A program made the position numbers and the translations under genes. Under the pieces are notes generated by a model that did no database searches, was not told the DNA's origin, and worked only from the letters and a program-made list of their open reading frames with translations. Source: Purpureocillium takamizusanense (Eukaryota; Ascomycota; Sordariomycetes; Hypocreales; Ophiocordycipitaceae). From it: DNA of 64,000 nt. Within the stretch, counting starts at the first letter, position 1; every line of letters starts with the position of its first letter. This document shows positions 1 through 10,731 of the stretch, in pieces. The stretch covers positions 496,001 through 560,000 of the forward strand of contig NC_063073.1 in NCBI RefSeq assembly GCF_022605165.1, written 5' to 3'.

Positions 1-72
1 ACCGCGGCCGCGTCCTTGTCGACTGCTGCCGCTGCCGCTGCTGCTCCGTGACGTGTCGACTCAGCCGCTTCT

Positions 73-1173
73 TTAGAGCAGGTAGTAAGCTGCCGCGACG
101 GCAAAGGCCAGGCCAAGACCCGAGGCGACGATGCTGTGTCCGCTGTTGACGGGGACGTGGGTAGGCTTGCCCGGGTGGCCGCCGGGGTTGGTGGGCTTGC
201 CGGGGTTGTTGGTGGGCTTCCCAGGGTGACCAGGGTGACCGGGGTGGCCTGGGTGGCCGGGCTTCTCGGTCTTGTGGGGAGGCGGGTGGTGAGGCTTGTG
301 AGGCATGGTCGAGTTGTGGCCGTGCTTGGGGGGCGGGTGCGGGTGTCCCGGCTTGCCCGTGGTGCAAGGGCTCGTGGGCTTCTTGGTCTTGGTGTGGTGA
401 GGGCACTTGGGGTTGTGGTGATCGCAGCTGGTCATGGTGTGCGTCTTGGTGACCTTGGTCTTGCTGGTGGGCTTGGGCGGGCACGGCGTCTTGGTCGGCT
501 TGGGCGGGCACTTGCAGCAGCCGGGCTCCTTGCAGCCGCAGCTGTGGCAGCCCAGGTCGGCCTCGTTGTTGTTGTTGACGACCTCGTGCATCCGGTGACG
601 GTCAGCCTGGAGTTCGGGGATCCTGGCCGGCGCCTCCTCGCGACCCTCGCGTTGCTCACGCTCACGGTCCTCGCGAGCCTCGCGCTGCTCACGCTCGCGA
701 TCTTCGCGAAGCTCACGGACCTCGCGGTCCTTGCGGCCCTCACGCTCGCGGTCTTCGCGGCCTTCACGCTGCTCGCGTTCACGCTCGCGGTCTTCACGAC
801 CCTCGCGTTGCTCGCGCTGCTCACGCTCGCGGTCTTCACGGCCCTCGCGCTCACGCTTGCGCTCACGCTCACGCTGCTCGCGCTGAAGCTCCTTGCGCCG
901 ACGCTTAATCTCACGGAGACGCTCGCGCTCGCGCTTGCGGTCCTCGCGGCTCTGGCGGCCCTCGCGCTCCTCCCTCTCCCTCTCCTCGACCTTGACCTCC
1001 TCGACCCTGACCCGGGGCACCTTGTCGTCGTCGTCAACGCTGCGGCGACCAAACTCGCGCGCCTCAGACTGGGCGAGGGCGCGCATCAGATCGTCCTTGG
1101 GCACCTGCTGGGACGTGACGACCGCCGCCGCGGCGCCAGCGAGGGCGAGCACAGCAACAGGCTTGGCGTGCAT
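73..1173 (-). CDS. Predicted GPI-anchored secreted protein with Arg/Glu-Asp repeats
   Basis: Single exon, 366 residues. The start is the ATG at 1173; the frame stays open upstream, but this ATG opens a clean signal peptide (residues 1-21, ending AAVVTS). Residues 43-44 (RR) could be a Kex2-type site. Residues 62-180 are almost only R, E, D, K, Q and G in a REDREREQREG-like repeat that should be very long-helical or disordered. A Cys cluster follows (CHSCGCKEPGCCKC, 209-222), then Pro/His/Lys/Thr-rich sequence, GHP tandem repeats (306-317) and an NST glycosylation sequon (287). The C-terminus (about 343-366) is a small-residue site followed by a hydrophobic tail, as in GPI attachment signals. 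Together these suggest a cell-wall or plasma-membrane surface protein. I do not recognise a named family, and the function is unknown. The gene has a TATA box about 260 bp upstream and is transcribed away from orm1's 3' end. Confidence 0.8.
   Translation of the reverse strand: MHAKPVAVLALAGAAAAVVTSQQVPKDDLMRALAQSEAREFGRRSVDDDDKVPRVRVEEVKVEEREREEREGRQSREDRKRERERLREIKRRRKELQREQRERERKREREGREDREREQREQREGREDREREREQREGREDREREGRKDREVRELREDREREQREAREDREREQREGREEAPARIPELQADRHRMHEVVNNNNEADLGCHSCGCKEPGCCKCPPKPTKTPCPPKPTSKTKVTKTHTMTSCDHHNPKCPHHTKTKKPTSPCTTGKPGHPHPPPKHGHNSTMPHKPHHPPPHKTEKPGHPGHPGHPGHPGKPTNNPGKPTNPGGHPGKPTHVPVNSGHSIVASGLGLAFAVAAAYYLL
640..985. repeat. In-frame degenerate tandem repeat coding REDREREQ-type units
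   Basis: Imperfect units built from CGCTCGCGGTCTTCACG-like words repeat through this stretch of the GPI-protein gene. They all stay in frame and encode the charged Arg/Glu/Asp segment. Unit length varies (about 15-33 nt), so copy number could differ between strains. Confidence 0.7.
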
Positions 1174-2292
1174 ATTGAGAGTGCAGGACAAAGGTTGGTG
1201 GTGGAAGGTTGTTTTTGTTGTTGTTGGCTGTTGTTGGAGTAAGGACAGCAAGACGAGCGTGTCGTCGATGAACAAGTTGAACAAGTAGAGGAGGACGTAG
1301 TGGTTCGTCGGTGACAACAAGACGTGCGTGTCGAGCGAGTGTTTGGCTCCTAGAGAGTGCAGAGTATGGGAAAACAGGAATAGGAGGTGAGTTGTGAAGT
1401 CGGGAGAAAAACACGACAAGATGACCTCGCTTTATACCCAGACGCTCCCCCCTTTCGAGCGGGCTGGTGATCGAGTCGTTGACTTCACTCGGCAACTCTG
1501 TTTCGCACCATTCCGCGCCCTAAGGAAGCTGGCTTCGTTGGGGAGACAAACTCTGTTTCTTTTCTCTCTCGCGCGCGCGCGTGTGGGCATGATGCGCCAG
1601 GCGCCTCCGACTGCACGTCGTATATGCCCGCCCGACATGTCGCCATGGCACCATCGAGTCTTCCTCAAGTTTCCCCCTCTTTCTGCGGTTTCGAAAGAGG
1701 CAAGGAGGCAAGCCACCTCGGCACCATGGGACGGGTCAACTGGTAATGGCCGTCACCACCGCAACGCATCGCACCGGCCTCGGGAACTGGTGATGTCCAT
1801 CTTGATCTGGCGTAAGCGTGCCCGCGTGGCTTGCAGCGGGCGGGGACGTCGGCGCGTCAACGCATGCACGAGCAAAGGTATATTGGGCGCCAGTCCTCGA
1901 TACGCGCCAGAGGCCAGCGTCACTTGAATTCGCGTCAGCACGTTCTCAACAATGACCAGCGAGTATCAAGGGCAGTAGTTCGAGAGAAAAGAGGCTGTCA
2001 GCCAAGGGGGTAAAGCACACAAACGCTATTGATCTTTGCTCTGCATCCAATTCTGCCTGCGTAGCTACCGAACCACGACGACCCGGCGGCGACAGCCCCT
2101 GGAGCCATTGTGCCCGATGATGCTCGCTATGTTATGTATCCACCCTGACTGCCTTGGGTTCCCCTGGCTCCGCCTCCCGGCTCCGTAACCCCTCCCGCGG
2201 ACTAATATTGAGTTTGCCGGCCCCCGTGCTTGTTTCGTGCGGATTCTGCAAATCACCTCGGTACGCCCTGCTGCAAGCCACCGCCGTGCCCC
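1174..2292. other. Intergenic: GPI-gene promoter and orm1 3' flank
   Basis: No reading frame here looks coding. It holds the upstream region of the GPI-protein gene (TATA at 1431-1436, a short alternating GC tract near 1570-1582) and the downstream region of orm1. Confidence 0.6.
1431..1436 (-). promoter_or_regulatory. TATA box of the GPI-protein gene
   Basis: TATAAA on the minus strand, about 260 bp before the ATG at 1173. This is compatible with a start site near 1400 and a 5' UTR of some 230 nt. Identification is by sequence only. Confidence 0.45.
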
Positions 2293-3027
2293 TCACTCCT
2301 CGGGGAGGCCTGAGAAGAGGCCGAATCGCATACGATGGCTCTGTTTGTGGGACATTGGTTAGCTCGGTTCGCACGATTCTGGGGGGTTCACAAAAGCCGG
2401 AGGCTGGGGCTGCGTGGGTCAAACGCACAAAAGGCAGCTTAGGTATGATGACACCCAAAACCGCAAGGAAGTTGATGATGAAATAGGCCAGGTCGTAGTG
2501 GGTATAATGCGTGCTCAGAAGGAACAGCACAATGGGCACACTGAGCAGGAACTTCTTGGTGGGTGTATATTGGGCGCCATTGTCGATCTGCTCCCACATG
2601 TTTAGGTTGTCGAATGCGCCGCTGTTGAACTCGAAGGGCACACCGCGGACGTAATGGAACATGAGGTACGAGCCAAACATGTAGGTCATGTTGGTTAGCG
2701 TCCACGAAGTCTCCTGGGACACGCCAGGGATCACATCATAAAAGATCTTGAGGCAGGCTATCAGGACAATGTGGATGGTCCAAGCTCCTGTGACGGCGGC
2801 GGCATCATGTCAGCACACAGCGACTCCGAGGCGGCATGATAGTCCCACGCCGGGAGAGGGGGGCCAAGGGAGAGGCGTCAGGTACCTTTTGCGTTGGTCC
2901 AGTTCGCGTTGAGATTGGGCAGAGCCGCCTGATCACTGATCTGCTCGAGCGTCTCGGGAGGCTCGTGATACACCTGAAGGATGCTGCTCGATCTCCTCCG
3001 GCGGGCGCCACTGTCGCGGTCGGCCAT
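2293..3027 (-). CDS. orm1: ORM1/ORMDL-family regulator of serine palmitoyltransferase
   Basis: Three exons on the minus strand: 3027-2886, 2787-2429 and 2340-2293, with introns of 98 and 88 bp (donors GTACCT and GTGCGT); 182 residues, the usual family length. Diagnostic family sequence is visible: ETSWTLTNMTYMFGSYLMFH, then WEQIDNGAQYTPTKKFLLSV and a hydrophobic stretch ending at PKLPF. The last exon adds SHRMRFGLFSGLPEE, the expected Orm C-terminus, which an unspliced reading would miss. Orm proteins are ER membrane proteins with several membrane segments that bind and restrain serine palmitoyltransferase, the first enzyme of sphingolipid synthesis; in yeast they are controlled by phosphorylation of the N-terminal tail. 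Here the N-terminus has RRRRSSS, a plausible kinase target. Confidence in family and splicing is high. Confidence 0.95.
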
Positions 3028-6000
3028 GTCGAGGTAGATGCTTCCTCGGCGCGGCGGGCGGGTTCCCGCGTCGTAGGAGACGGTTCGCTGGAGGAGAATT
3101 GGGGAAGACAGTTTGGCGGTATTGGCGGGTTCGTCGGGGAAGGTGGCGGGTCTGGGCGAGAGGAGAGGGGAGGGCGGTGACAGGCTCCCCCAGATAGTGA
3201 TGGTCGGAACGGGGGTGGATGGGAGGCTCCCGCCGATGTCAGCGAACAGCTACGCGGAGGCGGCGTTGGTGGAGGCGAGTGCTGATGGCGGGCAGCAAAG
3301 GTTGTGTGTGTGTGTGTGTGTGTGTGGGCGACAGCCGGTGATGCAAGCACTTCGTCTAGCTCGCGTCGAGCCCCGACACGGCCTGAGGCAAGAGAGAACC
3401 GTCGTCAGGGTCGGGCAATCGGACGGATGGGGTGGGCGGGAAGACGCGGGATGTCGATGGCAAAAATGTCTGCAGGCGAGCGGTGATGCGCGGAGGACAG
3501 CGTTACGAATACAAAGTCGGTGCGGGTCGGGTCAGGCGACGACCACGACGGCTGACGGCGACGACGGGAAAATGGTGATGAACGAGGGGCACAGCGCCTG
3601 GACCGAGCGGCGGCTGGAGGAGTGGCGGATGCGTAGAAAACGAGACACAGCAGACAGACGAAGAAAAGAAAAAGAGGCTGAAGGAGCAGTCGAGCCCACG
3701 TACGCGTGCCGGTAGTCGTGGGCGGGTTGCAGATACGGCAGCGACGGCAGCGGCAGCGGTGGGTTAGATGTGGGAGTAGTTGACGGGTGGTGATGGCGAT
3801 GATGCCGGATGGATGGATGGATGGGATGGATCAATGGAATGGTGGAAAGCACGGAGGGACGTCGGGGACGGGTGGAGGCTGCTGGCGAATGGGGTCCGTG
3901 GCGTGGCGCTGCCCTGCACTGCACTGCACCACGCTGCACCGCGCTGCAGGCCCGCCGCTGTGGAAGTGGAGTGGAGCGGCTCACCCACCTTTACTCGTAG
4001 GTCTAGTTGTTAGCATGCTTATTGCTAGCCGGGTGCCTGCCTAGGAAGGGGTTCCACGCCCCGTTCAATCCTCGCCGCCTCACCACCACCTCACTCATGG
4101 GAGCGCGGTGGCAAGTCGCCCTGGAAGCTCGTGGCAGGGGCATTTGCTTGCTTGCTTGCTTGATTGATTGAGCGTTTGATTGGGATCAGGGCTGTTGGCT
4201 TGCATCTGTGCCAGCAGCAGCGCCGGCAACGGCGCAGGCGTGCCATGCGTGAGATGCTCACCGCAGCTTGTCCGTCCGTCCGTCCCTTCCATCGATCGAG
4301 CAGCCCAGCCCAGGTTACGTGTCCACAGTTGCTGCAGTACTAAAGATTTGACCGAGCCCCCAAGGCATTGGTAACTACAGCTGGGCCCAATCCAGCCGAG
4401 GGGAAACGAACCCCGGCAGCCGGGACGCGCAATGGAAGGCAGCCGACGGGGCGGGAGCTCGCTCGCTCCTGGTCCAAGCAAGCAGGGAGGTTTCCTCCAG
4501 TGCGACGGGCGGAGAGATGCGAGGTATCGCCCAAACAGCCGCGATGAGCCCCCCCCCCCCATCATGCTGGCGGCAATGGACCCGTCATTTCGCACCTGGC
4601 GCCTCAACAGCGCCACAGCCCATCGCCTGCAATTCATTACTGGTGCAGGGCACCCTTGACACCTCAGACGCCCATTCGGTGGTGCGCGCCACAATGTGAC
4701 CACTATCTTGTACAGTGCCCACGACGGTGAGACACGTGTTTCTTGCTGCCGAAGCTTGGCTTTTTCCCATTCCTCAGCTTGCATCGAAGCGCTTGTGAGT
4801 GGATGACACAGCAGTGCTGCAGGGCATGTGAGCTGCTCTTTATGCAGCTCAAAACGCCGCGCGCTCTGTGTTCCAGATAGTAACTTAGTGAGTAGTCTTA
4901 GAAGAAGCACCTTGCACTTCACTGCACAGGGGCGCATCACCAAGTATACTGTACCAGGTAAGTAGTTTAATACTTGCACTTTGGACGGACGAGACGTGAC
5001 ACGGGCAGTCACCCGTCCGATTACTGTTTGGCGACCGGACCCAGGAGTGGAGATTTCGCAGGCGGCCTTTGTGCATGACAATCAGTCCTCATCTCGGCAA
5101 AATCGCCAGGCACTCTGGTCGCAGCACACGTATCGTGATACGCACATTGTTTCTTTGGGGCCCCCCTTTGCCTACTCTGCCGACGTGGCGGATATGCAAA
5201 TGTCCCAATGTTCCCCTCTGCAGCACACGGGCAGCTGCGTATGTAAGTCCCTAGTACTGTATTATATCGTGTACATTTATAGAAACCCCAAGCGACCGGT
5301 GGATGAGCATCGCGGAATGGGAGGCTCGTATATACTACTGTACACAGCCTTGCGCCATCTCGCCCTGGTGGGCACCTGGACGGTTCGAGACTCTGGACAG
5401 GCTTCAGACCCTGCCATCTGCGCTGCGAGCCGCTGCGCCGTCCAAATTACAGTGGAGCAGGCCCCGAACCTGCCGGCTCGGCGCTGCTCAGTCCGCGTTT
5501 CGGCGGCCAAGGGGGTGGACCGCGCCAACAGGAACAGGTTCTCGGTTAACCCCCGGCACACTGGCACCGCCGGCTGGCCTAGGGGCACCTCTTTAGAAGA
5601 GGGCTCTGGCGTCAATTGCCTGCGCGGACCGCCTAGTCGCCAGCTCGCAGCGTGATTGGCTCCAGATTTTTTTTCTTCCGATTCAAGACGCACGAGCCTC
5701 ATCGCGACTATCCACGGACGGGATATGAGCTGCGTCTCGACAGTCTCAACTGCGAACAAGCTTCTGTGAGATTGTCTACAATTGCTTGCAACCAGCAACT
5801 TGCTTTCGTTGACCTCTCTGGAGTTGGCCGAGTGGTTCTACATATCATCCGCCTGCCACTAGTGCGCAACGACGTGCTTGACCCGTCCATGACGAGACGA
5901 GACGCGCCGCACACCACGACTCTGCTCTCCCTTCAACCGCATCTCCTAGTAGCGCTTGCTCGAGCTTCATGGCCCATTTACGGCTACACGCACGGCAACA

Positions 6001-6092
6001 AGTAAGTCTTAGCAAGGCCATTGCGCATCCGCCCGCAATTCACCGGTGAAAGGCTCGCCCGTTAGTGCGGCCGCCTGGTGGCGCACTTCGAG
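3028..6092. other. Gene-poor divergent intergenic region between orm1 and air1
   Basis: About 3 kb between two divergently transcribed genes. Several reading frames of 100-330 codons exist on both strands, but they overlap each other, lack domains and look like GC-driven chance frames. Visible structure: (GT)n at 3304, a GGATG-rich run near 3808-3835, a CTGCA-rich imperfect repeat near 3914-3955, TTGC/TTGA repeats near 4145-4170 and a 12-C run at 4549-4560. It presumably holds both promoters. Confidence 0.6.
3304..3327. repeat. (GT)n microsatellite
   Basis: Uninterrupted GT dinucleotide run of about 12 units in the region upstream of orm1. Confidence 0.9.
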
Positions 6093-8174
6093 ATGGCCGC
6101 ACAGGATGAGGTGCCGGGCGATATCATCATCATCGACTCGAGCGACGAGGAAGAATTCGTCAAGGGCCGCAAGCGGGCACGGGCAGGCGATGATCCCCAG
6201 AGCCCTACCCGGAGCGAGTCGTCATCGTCGAGTAGTGCTCCTTCGTCCAAGAGGCAGCGCGTGAGCAGCCCCGTGCGCGGAGACGACAGTTCAGGGTCTG
6301 AAGAGGGAGAGATTGACGAGACTCGAAGCGCGCGGAAGAGTCTTGCTGGAGACAGCTCAGGGGCGCCTTTGACGGCACAAGACCAGCCGCAGCAGCATCA
6401 GTATCAGTATCAGCAGCCGCCCGCGGCATTGGGCATGCCCCAGGCAGCGCTGAACGCGTTCACTGTGAGCGCCGCAACGGACCGCCAACCGGCAGTTCGA
6501 GCCCCTGAAGCCGCTGTTCAGAGCCAGGAGGGCACGGTACAGGCTGCACAGAGCGGTACAGACGCTGGTCAGGTCGCTGCAGTGCCCGAAGACGTATCCG
6601 AAGCAACGGCATCGGAGCTGCCTTCCGGGGTCTTTATGCCCGATGATGCGCACTTCTGGATTCTCAATTCTCTCTCCTTCAAACTCCCCGCCCTGCCCAA
6701 GACGCGTGCAGGCTCGTGGCCCTCGCGCCTCAAAGACTGGGCCCACGTCTTTGTCGAGCACAACATCGAGCAGTCGGCCTCGCTCACGCCGCAACTCATC
6801 GTCGTCGCGTACGCGTACTACCTGGACAATCACAGCGGCCTCAAGCTGGCCAAGCGAAAGAACGCGAAGCAGGCCGCGAAGCAGGCAGAGGAATCGGGCG
6901 CGCTCGCAAAGCAGCTCGAGATGGCACGCACCAGACGTCGGAAACGAGCCGCCGACCAGGAAGCCCCCGCCGAGGCCGATGCGGCCAAGCAGTCCACGTC
7001 TGCAACCTCCGAGGCTGCCGGGAGCAAGGCAGAGGCACAAATGCCTCAGCCGCCGCAACAGGCAAACGGAGTTGTCGCGAGTCCGGCTGTGGCGCCTCTG
7101 TCCGCGCCGCCTTTGCCCGTGGGCGCCGACGAGCTCGCACTGCAACGCAGGTACTTTCCGTCTGCTGACGACCCGAGCAACGTGTGCTTGACCTGTGCCT
7201 GCGAGGGTCACACATCGGCTACCTGTCCCAACGCACGCTGCAAGTTTTGTCTGGATACGGGTCACTGGGATGGGGCGTGTCCCACAAGAGAACGCTGTGC
7301 GCAGTGTCTCCAGGTCGGGCACGGGGAAGAGGACTGCGCTGCCAAGATCAAGGCCACCGAAGACGAAGGTCTCGCGTGTGCGTACTGCTCTGCGACCGAC
7401 CACCTCGAGAATCACTGCTTGATTATCTGGCGAACGTTCCGTGGGGGCCCCGAGGTCGCAAAAAGGGTTGCCAGCGTACCCGTCTCATGTGCTATTTGCG
7501 GCAAGGGAGATCACTATCTCTCCGATTGCCGTTCGCGTCAATACCCGGTGAACCCGTCTTACTCGATGGCGATGCGCGAAAAGTACACGAACGCGGAGAC
7601 TAGCTCCATGTCCATTGAGGGCGTGGCGGCGGCGAGCCGACGCGCCAACGGGACGGAAACACAGGGCCCAGACCTCAGAATGCGCGGGCACGGCGGCCGG
7701 AACAAAATCATCCACTACTCAGAGAGCGACGACAGCGATACGGAATTTCTTGGTAATAGGTTGGTCAAGAAACCTACCGGAGTCGGCCAGATGCGCATGT
7801 CGAGCAACATCAGGATGCCCGGTGGCGGGCCTAACGGCGGCTCTAACGGCGGTGGCAGAAACCAACGAGGCCAACCTGGGCACCCAGGAGCGCCTTCGGG
7901 ACCGCAATCTTTCAACTCGCAGTCGCGGCAGCCAGGTTCATCGCTGCCCTCCAGGCCCCCTGCGCCAAGCCGAGGTGGCGCCCCGGCTCGTGGCGTTTCG
8001 CAGAGAGGGGGTTACCACAACATGCCGCCTCCGCCTGGTCTGTCCGGCTCGCGATCACAGGGTGAGAGCCGAGGTGGTCGCGGAGGACGGGGCGGCCGTG
8101 GTGGTGGTGGTGGTGGTGGTGGTGGCGGCGGCGGCGGCAAGGGTCGTGGCAGAGGGCGAGGCCGCGCCAAGTGA
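6093..8174 (+). CDS. air1: Air1/Air2-like zinc-knuckle protein (TRAMP complex RNA-binding subunit)
   Basis: Single exon, 693 residues. The first ATG is at 6093; the frame extends 15 nt further upstream only through a GTG. The N-terminus is acidic and serine-rich (IIIIDSSDEEE). Five CCHC zinc knuckles lie between about 365 and 480: CLTCACEGHTSATC, CKFCLDTGHWDGAC, CAQCLQVGHGEEDC, CAYCSATDHLENHC and CAICGKGDHYLSDC. An IWRTF sequence sits between knuckles 4 and 5; the same IWR linker is a hallmark of Air1/Air2, in which this region contacts the polyadenylation and helicase partners. The C-terminus is Gly/Arg-rich with RGG-type repeats and a poly-Gly run. Air proteins present nuclear RNAs to the Trf4/5 polymerase and Mtr4 helicase for exosome decay. 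This protein is much longer than yeast Air1 (360 residues) because of the disordered ends. Air1 and Air2 cannot be told apart here. Confidence 0.88.
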   Translation: MAAQDEVPGDIIIIDSSDEEEFVKGRKRARAGDDPQSPTRSESSSSSSAPSSKRQRVSSPVRGDDSSGSEEGEIDETRSARKSLAGDSSGAPLTAQDQPQQHQYQYQQPPAALGMPQAALNAFTVSAATDRQPAVRAPEAAVQSQEGTVQAAQSGTDAGQVAAVPEDVSEATASELPSGVFMPDDAHFWILNSLSFKLPALPKTRAGSWPSRLKDWAHVFVEHNIEQSASLTPQLIVVAYAYYLDNHSGLKLAKRKNAKQAAKQAEESGALAKQLEMARTRRRKRAADQEAPAEADAAKQSTSATSEAAGSKAEAQMPQPPQQANGVVASPAVAPLSAPPLPVGADELALQRRYFPSADDPSNVCLTCACEGHTSATCPNARCKFCLDTGHWDGACPTRERCAQCLQVGHGEEDCAAKIKATEDEGLACAYCSATDHLENHCLIIWRTFRGGPEVAKRVASVPVSCAICGKGDHYLSDCRSRQYPVNPSYSMAMREKYTNAETSSMSIEGVAAASRRANGTETQGPDLRMRGHGGRNKIIHYSESDDSDTEFLGNRLVKKPTGVGQMRMSSNIRMPGGGPNGGSNGGGRNQRGQPGHPGAPSGPQSFNSQSRQPGSSLPSRPPAPSRGGAPARGVSQRGGYHNMPPPPGLSGSRSQGESRGGRGGRGGRGGGGGGGGGGGGGKGRGRGRGRAK
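8100..8142 (+). repeat. GGT/GGC trinucleotide run coding poly-Gly
   Basis: In-frame glycine codon repeat in the RGG tail of the Air-like protein, so probably length-variable. Confidence 0.8.
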
Positions 8175-10731
8175 TGAGTGCGGTTATTTGCTTCACTTCG
8201 GAGCAACTTGGAAGCGATGGACATGGGCCGGGCTATGATGGTCCAAGGGCATCGAATCATGATGGCATACCGGGAGCATTTGTGATACCCTTGTATTTGA
8301 GTGGCAGAGCAGCAAAGGCAAATCTACGGACGACGCCCAATGGTGATATGCTTGCGATTTCGCAATCTTGGTTTGCCAACAGGAGCGGCAGCAATGGGGC
8401 ATGCATGAGCTTGCAGACGTTCAGTGGCAGCAGATGAAGACATTGTGAACGTGATGCTCCGCGACGAGTGTTTTCGAGGCGCGCCAGGGGTGACGATGGC
8501 TTGGCTCCTGCAGCAGAGATGTGGGCCGGCGAGCCTCGGACACATGAGAAAAGTGATTTTTACGACCAGCCAACCCGATGGTTCCCGGATCCCCAGACCC
8601 CTGGACCGCCCCCTGCGTGACGAGAGGTGAGACGGCAGGCGACGAAGATGCGTGTTTCGATGTGGGAAACGCGTCTGGCGCGTGATAGGCTGGCGTTGAC
8701 GATGGGGATTTCTACCGAATACGTACGAAGTAGTACGTAGTAGCGTGGTTGGGAGGGGTGAAACCGCGTAGGTACAGCTCTCAACTGGACATGGATGTGT
8801 GCGGCTGTGGCAGGACGCTTGGTTGTCTGTCTGGAAGCTGCCGGGACGGGAGCCGGCGAGGCGGGACGTGAGGCTTTTCTCAGTGACTCCTCAGCATCGT
8901 CGCCCCCCCTGCGGTCGACCCCCCTTTAGTCTTTAGCGTCGGGGATGGTTGGATGGATGAATCACGAGTGGCTACGACGTTGAGATGGTCTGTCTGTTCC
9001 CCTGGTTTCGGACGGGGAGGATAACGGCGTGTGGACGCGAGGAGATGGTGATGAGTGGCTTCCATGGATGATGGACGATGGGGGGGGATGCTCTCTGTGT
9101 GTACTAACTAACCACTATGAGGTACACGCGAGGACGCCGATGGCTGTGAGTTACTTAAGTACGTACTGTACGTATGAGCGCAGATTTTACGATGAAAGAC
9201 ATTGAGTATGTGATTTTGCAGTGTTATGGCAGTGAGTGTCGTCGTGAGATATGCGGGCCGAATGAAGCAGTCCAACAAGTTCCCTGCAGCGAGGAGGCGC
9301 CGAAAGCAAGTCTTGCGCAGGAACGAGCTCAGTGAGGGCATGTATCCATCGCGAAAGGGGCATCAAAATATGAGAACAACACACAGGACTTGATGACGTT
9401 ATGTCAGTGCGTGAGCCAGCCAGTCAGCAAACAAGTGGAAGAAGCATCACGAAATCCAGCGGCGCCACGCGTGGCTGCCACTTGCCCGGTCGCTGCTGGT
9501 GCAACATGGATTCCATTGGAAACTCTGCGTGGGCGGGCCCCGTGGCGTGGCGTGGCGTGGCGTGGCGAGGCGCGGCGCGGCGCGTGTTTCACCGCCCCGC
9601 GTCGGGACGGCCCCCGCTGATTGGGCGGATGTTTCTGGCGCGCTAGGTGGACTGGATGGACTTTGCGGCACTCGCTGCCGGCCTATCGATAGCGCGCCGC
9701 GCGCCGGGCGGCGGGCAAGGCGGGGTGTTGTCTTCCTGGTCTTTCCCAACCGGCATGGAGCCTGCCCGCCGGCAGCAGCAGCAGCATCTCTCCATGCCGC
9801 ACGCAGCTGCACCTCCCACTGGTCGGAGGGGGAGGGCACCAAGGCACGTCGCCCGTCTCGCGACAAGCGCGTCGGGCAGCGCGCCGGCTTTCCTCGTTGG
9901 CCAGACGGACCGACGGCGCTGCGTTGCGCGACTTGCTGGCTAACTACTGCCCGCTCGCCTGCCTCCGCCCCGTGAGTCACCGCCAGCCAGTCGATTTCGT
10001 GATGGAGGCGGACGGTGAGGGAGTGGGACGGGGACCGCGCCCCCGGTCTTGTTCGTTCGTTCGTTCTTCTTGAGGCAATTGAGTGTTGGAGGGGGGTGGG
10101 GACCTGAGCAGCGAGGCGACAGGGGAACACGCTGGTTGATTGATGGCTGAGAAGAAAAGACTGAGTGATGAGAGAGGGGGAGGAGGAGGAGGGAGGGGAG
10201 GGATGGAGAAAAGAGAGAGGCGGCGGGGAAGGTGGGCGGGATATATTCGAATGCGGCCGCTCGTGTTGCGGCCTGGGGCCCCGACCTTGATTCCACTCTA
10301 TTCCTTCTCATCGGGCATTAAGGTTGGCAATGAGTCTAAGTGAGTTTGTTTGGCTGGACTTGTTGACTTGCAGATGAGGACGACTGCAGACAGACAACGA
10401 CAACGACAACGACAACCGCCAGAACTCTCAAGTCTCAACGATAACAACAGCAGCCTCGGATACAAGCCTCGCTCACAGCTACGATACTTTTTCATACGCA
10501 CTTTGCGGGAGTGGATACGCCATTAGGTGCTGTTTTATCTTCTCGCATTGAATTTAAACAACGCCAGAACCGCAACACCAAGCATCGCATCATCACCACC
10601 ACCACCACCACCACTCACGCAACATCATCATCACCCGCCTCAACCTCAACCTCAACCCCGCTCACTCACACCCTGCCCCGACCTGACCTCTTCTTGGCCC
10701 CGCTCGCTCGCAAACCCAGCATGAGACCGCC
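8175..10731. other. Intergenic: air1 3' flank and F-box gene upstream region
   Basis: About 2.5 kb without a convincing gene. Visible are a GTGGC/GCGGC tandem array at 9541-9584, a TTCG repeat near 10050-10068, and CA/ACC-rich repeats (10590-10615) just before the F-box start. These probably belong to a long 5' UTR, given the weak TATATT at 10242. Confidence 0.6.
9541..9584. repeat. GTGGC/GCGGC pentanucleotide array
   Basis: Tandem CGTGG units grade into CGCGG units. Overlapping frames on both strands translate it as low-complexity peptide, which explains the spurious long frames around it. Confidence 0.8.

Noticed and set aside
136..1242. 368-codon plus-strand frame opposite the GPI-protein gene
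   Set aside because: It is the mirror of the charged repeat (Leu/Ala/Thr-rich). The minus strand has the signal peptide, Cys cluster and GPI tail.
4095..5081. 328-codon frame on the minus strand
   Set aside because: Ends in a simple repeat, has no domain, and equal-looking frames occur on the opposite strand.
5824..5834. TGGCCGAGTGG, a perfect match to a tRNA A-box
   Set aside because: No B-box (GGTTCGA) follows within 100 bp, and no acceptor stem or cloverleaf can be drawn.
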